NCBI RefSeq assembly: GCF_002078015.1
Contig: NZ_LWBP01000123.1
Coordinates: 62,001-126,000, forward strand
From: Niastella populi
Lineage (GTDB): Bacteria; Bacteroidota; Bacteroidia; Chitinophagales; Chitinophagaceae
Direction: 5' to 3'
DNA length: 64,000 nt
A model generated the notes under the pieces. It did no database searches and was not told the DNA's origin. It saw nothing but the letters and a program-made list of their open reading frames with translations. The position numbers were made by a program, and so were the translations under genes. Shown here piece after piece: positions 55,515 to 63,004 of the stretch (its first letter is position 1; each line of letters begins with the position of its first letter).

Positions 55515-56210
55515 TTACTGCCCGGGGGAAAGAAAATAACCAAATCCCGGTTTTGTATGGATCAGTTTATTGGGAAATGATTTGTCGATCTTGTTCCTCA
55601 GTAAATTTATGTACACTTCAATTGTGTTATCGCCAACGCTGTATTTACCTTTCCACACCTTCTTCAGTATTTCTTCTTTCGATACCGGCAACCCATTACT
55701 TTCGGCCAGCAGGGCAAGCAGGTTGAATTCGGTCTGGCTGAGTTTGATGACCTCCTTTCCGCGGAAAACAGATTTCCCTTTTATATCGATATTCAGATCG
55801 CCTACCTGGTAAAACCGCTTGCCGCCGGGCGCCAGCTCATATCGCTTCAGGATGGTTTTCAGCCTTGCGATCAATTCCTCCATAAAAAACGGCTTTATGA
55901 TGTAATCATCGGCCCCTGTTTCAAAACCCTGCAGGCGGTAATGTACATCGCTGTAAGCCGTAACCATCAGCACAGGTAATTCAGCATTGTTCTTCTTTAT
56001 TATGGATGTTGCCTGCAACCCGTTTATTCCGGGCAGCCTTATATCCATGATAACTGCATCGGCAACATGAAGAATATCCGATTCTATGGCAAGTTCTGCT
56101 TTGGAGTACGCAAACACGTCAAATTCGTTACGGGTGAGGTTCTCCACCATGTTCTGCTGAACAGCAACTTCGTCTTCAATAACAATAATGCACTTCTTTT
56201 TTTCCATCAA
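55515..56210 (-). CDS. OmpR/PhoB-type response regulator
   Basis: A 231-residue regulator with receiver (about 5-120) and winged-helix DNA-binding domain (about 135-230). The phosphoacceptor is Asp56 in AVIMDIRLPG; the C-terminal domain shows SQTEFNLLALLAESNG and VGDNTIEVYINLLRNK. It is the likely partner of the kinase 54128-55483, which follows on the same strand after 31 bp. No transcription signal upstream could be identified with confidence. The upstream 264 bp to the sigma-like gene are A/T-rich and show nothing else. Confidence 0.93.
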   Translation of the reverse strand: MMEKKKCIIVIEDEVAVQQNMVENLTRNEFDVFAYSKAELAIESDILHVADAVIMDIRLPGINGLQATSIIKKNNAELPVLMVTAYSDVHYRLQGFETGADDYIIKPFFMEELIARLKTILKRYELAPGGKRFYQVGDLNIDIKGKSVFRGKEVIKLSQTEFNLLALLAESNGLPVSKEEILKKVWKGKYSVGDNTIEVYINLLRNKIDKSFPNKLIHTKPGFGYFLSPGQ

Positions 56211-56474
56211 TATGGCAATGAATTATGATTCCCAAATTAAGAAAGAAAAAGCAACTACAAACAACTACTGATTTTTTCAAATAACATACTGGCTTTAAGC
56301 CCATTTTAAGGTTGTTCTTATTATTTTCAATATGTCTGAACCGCATCCTTGTTACTTAACGCATTACTTCTGCACACCCCTTAAACTATTCTATAAAAAC
56401 ATATGGTTACCATTGAAGAGCGCCCAACGCGGAACCAATAGCAAATATCTGATATACCATTCAATTTTACCACT

Positions 56475-57416
56475 ATGAATGACGCGCAATTGATAAGCTG
56501 GATAGATCAACATGAAAAAGCCGGAGAAACTCAGTTTATTATATTGATTGATCTGCATCAACCAATAATCGGAAAGGTTTGCAGGCTTTATAAAAACTCG
56601 AAAGACGACCAGGAAACCCTTTTCAGGGAGATCGTGTTCCGGTTATGGCAATCGGCCGCTGCCGGTAATGACAAACTACAGCTCAGCGACTGCATATACC
56701 AGGTAATGTTAAGCACTGCCATTTCCAGCAATATCATCAATGCATCCAAACGGTTAGGTCATAAAACTGAAAAGCTGCCGCATGCCGGTATCGGTGATCA
56801 AATGATGCGCGCCATCAGGGAACTGGCCGATGACGACAAGGCCATCCTCCTCTTGTACCTGGAAGAGCTGCCTTACCCCCGGATCGCAGCAATAACCGGC
56901 ATTTCCGAAACCATTTTGGGGGTAAAACTGAACCGGATCAAAAAGAAGGTACAACAACAGATCACCATACCCGGGGAACAATACATTTTGAAATCGATCT
57001 GGCGTAACATAAAAACAGACGTTAAAAGTGAAACCGAATTAAGGTCAATAATAAACGAACCTGGCAGCCCCGTTTTTGGAATCCTGAATAATATCCTGCC
57101 ATCGCATCCCTTTGGCAAAATTCCGGCAGCAAATACCGACCTTAGAAGATCGCTGGAAGATCAGCTTGCGAAAATAAGAACGTATGCAAGAGCATCGATC
57201 ACCAGCCGCGTTATTGCCCTTGCCTGTTTGCTGGTGCTCGGAAGGTTCGTCTTTACCGATAATATGACCATGCGATGGGTGATGGGAGCCGCCCTGCTGT
57301 TTTTAGCCATTCATGTAGTGGCTCTATCAGTTACATGGGCAAAAAGGGCAAGGCAAATGAAATGTACTATCAATCACTTACGCGCCCAACGGGAAATCAG
57401 AAAAAGTTATAAGTAG
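56475..57416 (+). CDS. Sigma-factor-like DNA-binding protein fused to a C-terminal membrane region
   Basis: A 313-residue protein. Residues 1-90 resemble sigma region 2 (FIILIDLHQPIIGKVCRLY, then FREIVFRLWQSAA), and residues about 115-165 resemble region 4 (DDKAILLLYLEELPYPRIAA, then ISETILGVKLNRIKKKVQQ). A soluble middle part follows (IWRNIKTDVKSETELRSII) and then two hydrophobic segments (about 243-260 and 268-290) and a basic tail. Sigma factors are normally soluble, so a membrane anchor is unusual. In related Bacteroidetes the sigma gene and a small membrane gene can be neighbours, so a fusion is a possible origin (inference from memory). No FecR was found nearby. Confidence 0.7.
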   Translation: MNDAQLISWIDQHEKAGETQFIILIDLHQPIIGKVCRLYKNSKDDQETLFREIVFRLWQSAAAGNDKLQLSDCIYQVMLSTAISSNIINASKRLGHKTEKLPHAGIGDQMMRAIRELADDDKAILLLYLEELPYPRIAAITGISETILGVKLNRIKKKVQQQITIPGEQYILKSIWRNIKTDVKSETELRSIINEPGSPVFGILNNILPSHPFGKIPAANTDLRRSLEDQLAKIRTYARASITSRVIALACLLVLGRFVFTDNMTMRWVMGAALLFLAIHVVALSVTWAKRARQMKCTINHLRAQREIRKSYK

Positions 57417-57419
57417 TAA

Positions 57420-57650
57420 GTTCCTTTTATTCGGAACCCATGAACATTCGCCGGTCCCGCAATTTCGATTTGTTGCTTGTGGTTCTTTTATTGGGGACTG
57501 AAAAATAATTGCGGGCCTCGCCAATTTCGGTTTGTTGTTTGTGGTTTGTTGTTTGTTGTTCTTTTGTGCGGGACTAATAAACATTTGCGGGCCTCGATAC
57601 GGCGCGAGCCCAAAACTTTGAACTAAAAACTTAGAACTTACAACTTCTCT
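57420..57650. repeat. Heptad region with three 18-nt cores after the sigma-like gene
   Basis: Cores at 57420-57438, 57482-57499 and 57558-57575 follow the pattern GTTCTTTTATTCGGGACT with changes. Heptads such as TTTGTTG, TTTGTGG, TTTGTTG, TTTGTTG (57531-57560) and TTGAACT, AAAAACT, TAGAACT, TACAACT (57617-57650) lie between and after them. The remaining sequence up to 57850 shows no gene. Confidence 0.85.
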
Positions 57651-57850
57651 ATTTGAGCAATAATGGCAACGATTTATTACATCCCTTTTTTTATCACAAT
57701 TGAAACCTCCATGTAACGGGGCTTTATCATTACGCCGGCTGTGGAATGATTTTTAATGAAATCCTATTATATTCTCTACAGACGAATTAATGTCTGACTA
57801 TTGTTTTCTCTTCCAATGTTTGCTTATCATTCATAATAAAACACAGCTAT

Positions 57851-58381
57851 ATGGAAACCAGATCGCAGACAAATCAGACTTCAATTTTGCAGAATTTCTT
57901 CTTAACCTGTTTGCAGGAGCTTTACTGGTCAGAAACCCACCTGGTAAATGTACTCAACTCAATGAGCAAGGCTGCCACCAACGTTGAGCTGCAGGAAGCA
58001 TTTATTCAGCATGTTGAAGAAACGACCAAACACAAAGAACGGCTTGAGCAGGTTTTTGCAAAAATGGGCATCGAGCCGCAGGCCGAACCATGTATGGGAC
58101 TGCAGGGGCTTTTCGATGAAGGCTGGCAGGTGATAGACGAAACAGAACCGGGCACTAACCAACGCGATGTGGCGTTGATCATTGCAGCGCAGAAAGTGGA
58201 GCATTATGAAATTGCCAGTTACGGAAGTTTAATAACGCTGGCCAAAACTATGGGACAAAAAGAGATCGCCGATCTGCTTGTTCCAACTTTAAAGGAAGAA
58301 AAAGATACCGATCTGGCATTAACCAAAATTGCCGAAAACGGTATCAATGCCGAGGCCACCCAGGAAAAGATGAACGCCTAG
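57851..58381 (+). CDS. DUF892 (YciE/YciF-type) ferritin-like protein
   Basis: A 176-residue four-helix protein of the DUF892/YciF type. The start is ATG 57851 (METRSQTNQ), just after the repeat region. Helical metal-type residues are in YWSETHLVNVLNSM, ELQEAFIQHVEETTKH, VEHYEIASYGSLITLA and MGQKEIADLLVPTLKEE. YciF-like proteins are linked to oxidative and general stress; some have ferroxidase activity. A second, more acidic homologue lies at 61125 and a manganese catalase at 63112, so this is part of a stress region. Confidence 0.9.
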   Translation: METRSQTNQTSILQNFFLTCLQELYWSETHLVNVLNSMSKAATNVELQEAFIQHVEETTKHKERLEQVFAKMGIEPQAEPCMGLQGLFDEGWQVIDETEPGTNQRDVALIIAAQKVEHYEIASYGSLITLAKTMGQKEIADLLVPTLKEEKDTDLALTKIAENGINAEATQEKMNA

Positions 58382-58402
58382 ACCGGCATACATCAACCAT
58401 TC

Positions 58403-58440
58403 AAAACTGCATGCCGTTACGACCTGCAGTTTTTATTTTT
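58403..58440 (+). terminator. Intrinsic terminator after the first DUF892 gene
   Basis: AAAACTGCA / TGCAGTTTT with a 13-nt loop, followed by TATTTTTT. It lies 21 bp after the stop at 58381 and directly before the DUF2071 gene. Confidence 0.8.
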
Positions 58441-58448
58441 TACAGGTT

Positions 58449-59183
58449 ATGATCGTTATACCCACCGAAAAATTGTTGCAGTTCAGGAAACACCGGCCAT
58501 TCCCTTTGCCCGATAAACCATGGCTTATTTACCAGCAATGGAAAGACACGTTATTCCTGCATTGCCCGGTTAAACCGACAACGGTAAAACCCCTGTTACC
58601 GGCCGGGTTAACCCTCGATACCCTCTCAGGCATTGCATGGGTATCGGTGGTGGCGTTCACTATTACCGATCTGCGCATGCGCGTTATGTCGGTAATGCCA
58701 ATGCTTCCGGTATTTAACGAACTCAACCTGCGCACGTATGTGGTACGCGACAATATCCCCGGTATCTGTTTTCTTCAGATAAAAGCCGGCAGCCACCGGG
58801 CTGTGCTGGCAAACAGGATGATGACCAAACTGCGGTATCAGTATGCCGATATCCGCAAAACACCCGCCTTCCATTATTTTATGAGCGCCGATAAAGAGAA
58901 CAGCCTGCTGGATATCGATTTCAACCCGGGCCCCTTCTTTCACGACGTGCCGGCGCTCGACCGCTGGCTGACCGAACGGTATTGCTGTTACCAGGAAGAT
59001 GACGCACACCTGTACAGGTATCATATTCATCACCCCATATGGCCGTTGTACCAGGTGCATACCAATTATCATTTATTGCGATACAACTTCGGCGACCTGC
59101 ACCTGACCGACCAGTCGGTTCACCTTATGCATTATTCGCCCATTCAAACAGCGTTGATCTGGCGAAGGGAGCGCGTAACGTAA
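58449..59183 (+). CDS. DUF2071-type (YqjF-like) protein
   Basis: A 244-residue soluble protein of DUF2071. The start is ATG 58449, 11 bp after the terminator of the previous gene. Family-like blocks are HCPVKPTTVKPLLPAGLTLD, TLSGIAWVSVVAFTI, ELNLRTYVV and LDIDFNPGPFF. The fold is a beta-rich hot-dog-like barrel from memory, and the function is unknown. It ends with WRRERVT and is followed by a degraded sequence with a glycosidase-like fragment (59249-59407). Confidence 0.85.
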   Translation: MIVIPTEKLLQFRKHRPFPLPDKPWLIYQQWKDTLFLHCPVKPTTVKPLLPAGLTLDTLSGIAWVSVVAFTITDLRMRVMSVMPMLPVFNELNLRTYVVRDNIPGICFLQIKAGSHRAVLANRMMTKLRYQYADIRKTPAFHYFMSADKENSLLDIDFNPGPFFHDVPALDRWLTERYCCYQEDDAHLYRYHIHHPIWPLYQVHTNYHLLRYNFGDLHLTDQSVHLMHYSPIQTALIWRRERVT

Positions 59184-59248
59184 GAGCACGCGCCCGGGGA
59201 ACACTTTTTGCTCACCGTCATGCATGAAAATGTCAACCCTGCGCAAGG

Positions 59249-59407
59249 GGCGCAGATGTTTTCCGGCTCGATGCCGTTCCATTTATCATAGAGGCACCGC
59301 AAACATAAGGCGAGATCTTCGAACACCAGTTCCCGTTACTGGCCGAAATGAGGCAGATCATGGAAGCCAGGGGTTGCAGGCATTTCGGGCAAGAAAGAAA
59401 AAATTGA
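59249..59407 (+). pseudogene. Probable GH13-type glycosidase fragment
   Basis: In the frame starting at 59252 the sequence reads ADVFRLDAVPFIIE, then after a TAA (59306-59308) GEIFEHQFPLLAEMRQIMEA, ending at a TGA (59405-59407). FRLDAVPF is the region II motif of GH13 enzymes such as trehalose synthase and related alpha-glucosidases. The in-frame stop and the short length indicate a relic. A random match cannot be excluded, but a core motif followed by a plausible helix is suggestive. Confidence 0.45.
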
Positions 59408-59432
59408 AAGGCTTTCTGAAAGCCGCGAAATA

Positions 59433-59828
59433 TTATGCCGGTAATGTGGTAAGGGTAAATGGCCGCAGGATCATCATTAATTTATCAAACGAGTTGGTTT
59501 TTTGCAAACACTGGTTGGCGCCCAGCCGCAAAGCTTTTGAACAGATCTGGTCGGTCATTAGCGAAGAATGTAAAATAACCGGCACATGGGAACAGCCTGG
59601 CAGCTTCCTGATGGCCTGTAAACATTCAATGCCATTCATGCCACCCATATTATAGTCGACAAAAATAACATCGGGCTTCAGATATTGCAGCTGCTCCAAC
59701 GCCTGCTCCCCGCTTTTTGCCCATGTACATTTACAATCGGCTTTCAGTTTGTTCAATGCAGCTGATATCAATTGTATCTCATCCTCATCATCATCTATAA
59801 CAAAAATATGCTTTTTCATACGTCTCAT
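59433..59828 (-). CDS. Single-domain response regulator
   Basis: A 131-residue CheY-like receiver without output domain. It has the acidic cluster IDDDEDE, phosphoacceptor Asp58 in VIFVDYNMGG, HSS for the conserved Ser/Thr, and Lys near CLQKTNSFD. ATG codons at 59828 and 59819 are both possible. No kinase lies next to it; the PAS kinase and response regulator of the kai operon are at the far end of the window. It may receive signals from a distant hybrid kinase. Confidence 0.92.
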   Translation of the reverse strand: MRRMKKHIFVIDDDEDEIQLISAALNKLKADCKCTWAKSGEQALEQLQYLKPDVIFVDYNMGGMNGIECLQAIRKLPGCSHVPVILHSSLMTDQICSKALRLGANQCLQKTNSFDKLMMILRPFTLTTLPA

Positions 59829-59953
59829 TTATTTACTTAATAGTTTCCCCCTGGCCCAATACACCTTCCGGCGCCTGAAATAAATACCCCCTGCCTGGCA
59901 GACAGTATTTAAGCATCAGCCAAAACAATTACTTTATTAAACAATTATATAAG

Positions 59954-60115
59954 ATGGGAAACGAATGCGGCGGAGAAGTGTATAAACAAACGGAGCCAAA
60001 TGTTACACCCGTGAGTTCAATAAAATTAGGCACATTATCACAAATAAAAAAATTAAGTCAAAATTTTAATGCGCCTGATGGCACACCGTTTTATCAACCC
60101 GTTATAAAAACTTGA
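59954..60115 (+). CDS. Small protein of 53 residues upstream of SemiSWEET
   Basis: A short open frame from ATG 59954: MGNECGGEVYKQTEPN, then SSIKLGTLSQIKKLSQNF, ending in FYQPVIKT. It ends at 60113-60115, overlapping the TTG start of the next gene (TTGA), which suggests translational coupling. It has two features of a small soluble protein (hydrophilic, one Cys) but no recognised family, so support is limited to position and the overlap. Confidence 0.4.
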   Translation: MGNECGGEVYKQTEPNVTPVSSIKLGTLSQIKKLSQNFNAPDGTPFYQPVIKT

Positions 60116-60378
60116 AAGAATACACACAATACATAGGCATTGTCGCAGGTATACTTACCTCGGCGTCGTTGTTGCCGCAGTTGATTAAAATCATTCGCGA
60201 GAAAAAAGTACAGGGTGTTTCGCTGGGCATGTTTATCGTTTTGCTCCTCGGCGTCGGGTGCTGGATGTGGTATGGCATTGAAAAGACCGATTACCCTATC
60301 ATTCTCACTAACGGCTTTTCCCTTCTTATCAATTCTTTTATCCTTTTCTTTTCCATTAAATATAAGAACGCAAAATGA
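60112..60378 (+). CDS. SemiSWEET sugar transporter
   Basis: An 88-residue protein with three TM segments (about 9-25, 39-55, 63-82), as in SemiSWEET half-transporters that dimerise. The PQ-loop is in TSASLLPQLIKIIREK and a further family block is GVGCWMWYGIEKTDYPIILTN with the conserved Trp/Tyr and Asn (split by a short loop). The best start is TTG at 60112, since no ATG or GTG precedes the first TM in frame. It follows the short frame at 59954-60115 with overlap. It moves sugars down a gradient, probably glucose or sucrose-like. Confidence 0.85.
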   Translation: MKEYTQYIGIVAGILTSASLLPQLIKIIREKKVQGVSLGMFIVLLLGVGCWMWYGIEKTDYPIILTNGFSLLINSFILFFSIKYKNAK

Positions 60379-60436
60379 TGCCGGTAAACGGCTATCGAAG
60401 GAATGATAATTGTATCACTTCCGGAAAAGCATCATT

Positions 60437-60637
60437 ATGGAAAATAAAAATAAAACAGCCGGTAAGGATCAGCAAACTACGCCGTTGCCCGATAAAAACA
60501 AACAGGGTGTTGACAAAGCGCCCGGCGGGGATAAACCCGTTGAAGGAAAATTGACAGAACCGGACCTGAAGGGGAAAAAAGTAGATCGCGACTCAGGCGA
60601 CCCGAAAGATGAACCAATGGAAGATACTGACCAATAG
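60437..60637 (+). CDS. Small low-complexity hydrophilic protein, 66 residues
   Basis: From ATG 60437 (MENKNKTAGKDQ) the product is 66 residues, rich in Lys, Asp, Pro, Gly and Glu (KPVEGKLTEPDLKGKKVD), with no hydrophobic segment, so it is probably disordered. Small hydrophilic proteins of this kind are found in stress regions; no family was identified. An upstream ATG at 60410 adds nine residues. It is followed after 4 bp by a long hairpin. Confidence 0.6.
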   Translation: MENKNKTAGKDQQTTPLPDKNKQGVDKAPGGDKPVEGKLTEPDLKGKKVDRDSGDPKDEPMEDTDQ

Positions 60638-60641
60638 AAAA

Positions 60642-60704
60642 ACCATGGCCGCGTACACTTGTATAACATGAATAAACTGTTGTACAAGCGTATGCGGCCA
60701 CGGT
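60642..60704. terminator. Long imperfect hairpin between convergent genes
   Basis: Two 27-nt arms (60642-60668 and 60678-60704) around a 9-nt loop are complementary at 23 of 27 positions; all four differences are transitions, so some pair as G-U in RNA. It lies between the 60437 gene and the convergent 60726 gene, and would serve as a bidirectional terminator or a stable RNA structure. No T run follows. Confidence 0.7.
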
Positions 60705-60725
60705 AATACAGTAACTGATAAAATA

Positions 60726-60986
60726 CTAACTCCTGTCTGTTTTGTCATGCCCACGTTGTTTTACCAGTTTGTTGTAAATACCAAATAACAGGAAGGGAGC
60801 AGCCCACTGGCCAATAAATAAACTCATGTGTTTTTGGCGGGCGATCTGTAACGCCAGCGAAGCTGTCATAGCGCCTATGGACGCCCACAGGAACACATCG
60901 GATGGAACTTTAGAAGTTTGCTCTTCAATGTTCCTTGCAACTTTGCCTTCTCTCTTTTGCTGCTGCGTACTGAACGTTGATTCCAT
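60726..60986 (-). CDS. Small membrane protein, 86 residues
   Basis: An 86-residue protein with a charged N-terminus (MESTFSTQQQKREGKVARN) and two hydrophobic segments (about 29-47 FLWASIGAMTASLALQIA and 54-70 SLFIGQWAAPFLLFGIYN). The C-terminus is polar (KLVKQRGHDKTDRS). No family was recognised. Its position among ferritin-like genes suggests a stress role, which is inference. Confidence 0.65.
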   Translation of the reverse strand: MESTFSTQQQKREGKVARNIEEQTSKVPSDVFLWASIGAMTASLALQIARQKHMSLFIGQWAAPFLLFGIYNKLVKQRGHDKTDRS

Positions 60987-61061
60987 ATAAATTTATTTTA
61001 GGTTATTTATCAATGAATGGATGTAAAATCCGTGCCATCGCATCCGGGCAGGCCGGCTGTT

Positions 61062-61098
61062 AAAAAAAAGCAGCAAAGTGAAAAACACCTTACTGCTT
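61062..61098 (-). terminator. Intrinsic terminator after the second DUF892 gene
   Basis: On the minus strand AAGCAGTAAGGTG pairs with CACTTTGCTGCTT with a small number of mismatches and is followed by a run of eight T. It lies about 27 bp after the DUF892 stop. Confidence 0.75.
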
Positions 61099-61124
61099 CA
61101 ATTATAGTTCTGCCTGTTGCCTGG

Positions 61125-61718
61125 TTATTCTTCTTCCTCCTCTTCTTCCTCTTCCTGCTCTGCTTCCCAGTTGATGCTGTTCTCTGCGATCACGGTGAGA
61201 TTTTCATCGGTTTGTTTTTCCTCATCCAACGTTTCGCGCAGGATATCCGCTACCTCTTCCTGTCCCATGGTAACCGCCAGTTGCACCAGGCTTCCATAAG
61301 TGGCAATTTCGTAGTGTTCTACTTTTTGTGCAGAAACTATGAGTCCCGCATCACGCGTCATACTGCCTTTTTCAGTTTCTTCAATTACGGTTTCGGCTTC
61401 TTTGGTTAGTCCTTCCATGGCCTCGCATTTTTTGGCCTGCGGCTTTTTTCCCATTAGTTCGAAAACCTGTTCTACTCTTGCTACGTGCTCTTCCGTTTGT
61501 GCAATATGTTCTTCAAAAGAAGTCTTCAACTCATCTGTGGTAGCTGCTTTTTGCAGCCTGGCCAGCGCCTTTACCAGGTGCTTTTCGGCCCAGTAAATAT
61601 CCTTGAGCGAATCAACGAAGAACTTTTCCAGTTGGGTATTGCCTGCGCCGGTACCGGCAAAGGTTTGTTTTTTTGATTTCGATCCTGTACGGCGGGTAGC
61701 TGCTTTTGCTTGTGGCAT
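61125..61718 (-). CDS. DUF892 ferritin-like protein with polyglutamate tail
   Basis: A 197-residue four-helix protein of the DUF892/YciF type. After a basic N-terminal tail of about 25 residues (ATRRTGSKSKKQTF) the helical motifs match the first copy: WAEKHLVKALARLQ, FEEHIAQTEEHVARV, VEHYEIATYGSLVQLA and MGQEEVADILRETLDEE. The C-terminus is a run of glutamates (EEQ followed by nine E or more), encoded by GAA/GAG triplets at about 61125-61160. The basic N-terminus and acidic C-terminus are not in the other copy. Confidence 0.9.
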   Translation of the reverse strand: MPQAKAATRRTGSKSKKQTFAGTGAGNTQLEKFFVDSLKDIYWAEKHLVKALARLQKAATTDELKTSFEEHIAQTEEHVARVEQVFELMGKKPQAKKCEAMEGLTKEAETVIEETEKGSMTRDAGLIVSAQKVEHYEIATYGSLVQLAVTMGQEEVADILRETLDEEKQTDENLTVIAENSINWEAEQEEEEEEEEE

Positions 61719-61822
61719 AAGTAATAGTATTTGAAATGATTTAATAAATGTTATCTATACAGGGAATTACAAAGCATATGCCAGCGGGTAAACCGGTTCT
61801 TCTACACTATTGTGGAATAGCG

Positions 61823-62275
61823 TCATTCGGCCGCTTCCTGTGGAATAATGGAAATGCTGCCATCCAGTTCCAGCACGGCATATTTGATCTGTTCAAGCCG
61901 CTCGAGGCCATGCAGGTTGCGGGCTGCTTCAAGCACATCTTCTTCACTAACGCGTGTTTTGTTGGCGCGGTGCTGCAGCATTCTGCCATTGGCCACTATG
62001 ATCAGCGGAGAGCCCTCCGTAACTTTTTCAAAACCCCGCCAATGTTGCTTGATCATGGAAAAAAGGAGGTCAGTGCCTATCAACGTAGTAATAAGAATGA
62101 GCGAAGTGGTGATGGAATAATCTTCCCCAACCAGCGCCTGTTGCGTAACCTCACTTATTATAAGAAGGAGAATAAATTCAAAAGGAGTGGTTTGCGCCAG
62201 GGTGCGTTTGCCGCTTAGCCTGAAAACAAGCATTAAGAACAGATATATAATTATACCTCTTATAACGGGGTTCAT
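61823..62275 (-). CDS. DUF421 (YetF-type) membrane protein
   Basis: A 150-residue protein of the DUF421/YetF type: N-terminal TM segments (about 3-20 and 31-49, third near 55-75) and a soluble C-terminal domain with PLIIVANGRMLQHRANKTRV and ISIIPQE at the end. The start overlaps the stop of the previous gene (TAATG at 62275), which supports coupling. YetF-like proteins occur in spore and stress regions; the exact role is unknown. Confidence 0.9.
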   Translation of the reverse strand: MNPVIRGIIIYLFLMLVFRLSGKRTLAQTTPFEFILLLIISEVTQQALVGEDYSITTSLILITTLIGTDLLFSMIKQHWRGFEKVTEGSPLIIVANGRMLQHRANKTRVSEEDVLEAARNLHGLERLEQIKYAVLELDGSISIIPQEAAE

Positions 62276-62793
62276 TATGGATAAATTTGGTGAGTAATGG
62301 TGAATGGGGTTTTGTTGACTACAATTGTTGATGTTACACTTCCAGCCTTTTTAGCCATAAGGCCGCAATGAATACTTGCCGTTCCCCGGCCTTTGAAAAA
62401 ATAGGTAGTTTGACCATCGATGGTTTGATTTCCCAATGGCAGCGGAGTTATCGACTGCAAATGAATATACTCCATGTAGTATTGTGGAATTTGCAGTGTA
62501 ATGGTGTCTTCAACTTCTGCTATATCGAACGTCATTTCCGCTTCGCTTTCATACCGTAAAAAACGTTCATATTTTATGCTGTTCCCATTCCGGGCCTGGG
62601 TTCTATAACTCATCACCCCTGTACCGAACAGTCCAAGAGCGGCCAGTATGAGGCCGGCATACAGAACAGCCCAGCCGGTCTTCTGAATGATCCAGCCTTT
62701 TTTATGCTGATGCAGGTTTTCATCCAGTTGCAGGTTATGCCGTACGTTCTCAATTGTTTGTTTACTTGCAGGCATCGATATATAATGTTTCAA
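62275..62793 (-). CDS. Membrane-anchored protein of unknown function
   Basis: A 172-residue protein with one TM near residues 30-55 (WAVLYAGLILAALGLFGTGV) and an extracytoplasmic C-terminal domain rich in beta strands (LQIPQYYMEYIHLQSITPLP and FKGRGTASIHCGLMAKK). Two starts are possible (62793 and the ATG at 62775). No family was identified. Its stop overlaps the DUF421 start, so the two genes are probably one operon. Confidence 0.65.
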   Translation of the reverse strand: MKHYISMPASKQTIENVRHNLQLDENLHQHKKGWIIQKTGWAVLYAGLILAALGLFGTGVMSYRTQARNGNSIKYERFLRYESEAEMTFDIAEVEDTITLQIPQYYMEYIHLQSITPLPLGNQTIDGQTTYFFKGRGTASIHCGLMAKKAGSVTSTIVVNKTPFTITHQIYP

Positions 62794-63004
62794 CTAATAC
62801 TTCAATTTGCTTGCCAGTGCAGGTTCGGCCAACGGCCATATCAGGTACAGGCTGAGGAAAAACAAACTGTCCTTATTAAAAGGTTGTTGCGATCAATGTA
62901 CAATCTCCCCTGTTTTCCTGATTTTTTCAAAGGCATGATTATTTCAGTATAAAAAGTTCATTACTTACTCTTACGTCTTAGCAGTCATACATATCAAAAG
63001 CGCA

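Noticed and set aside
59224-59655. Open frame of 143 codons on the plus strand across the receiver gene
   Set aside because: The opposite strand carries a clear receiver with Asp58; the plus frame has no motif.
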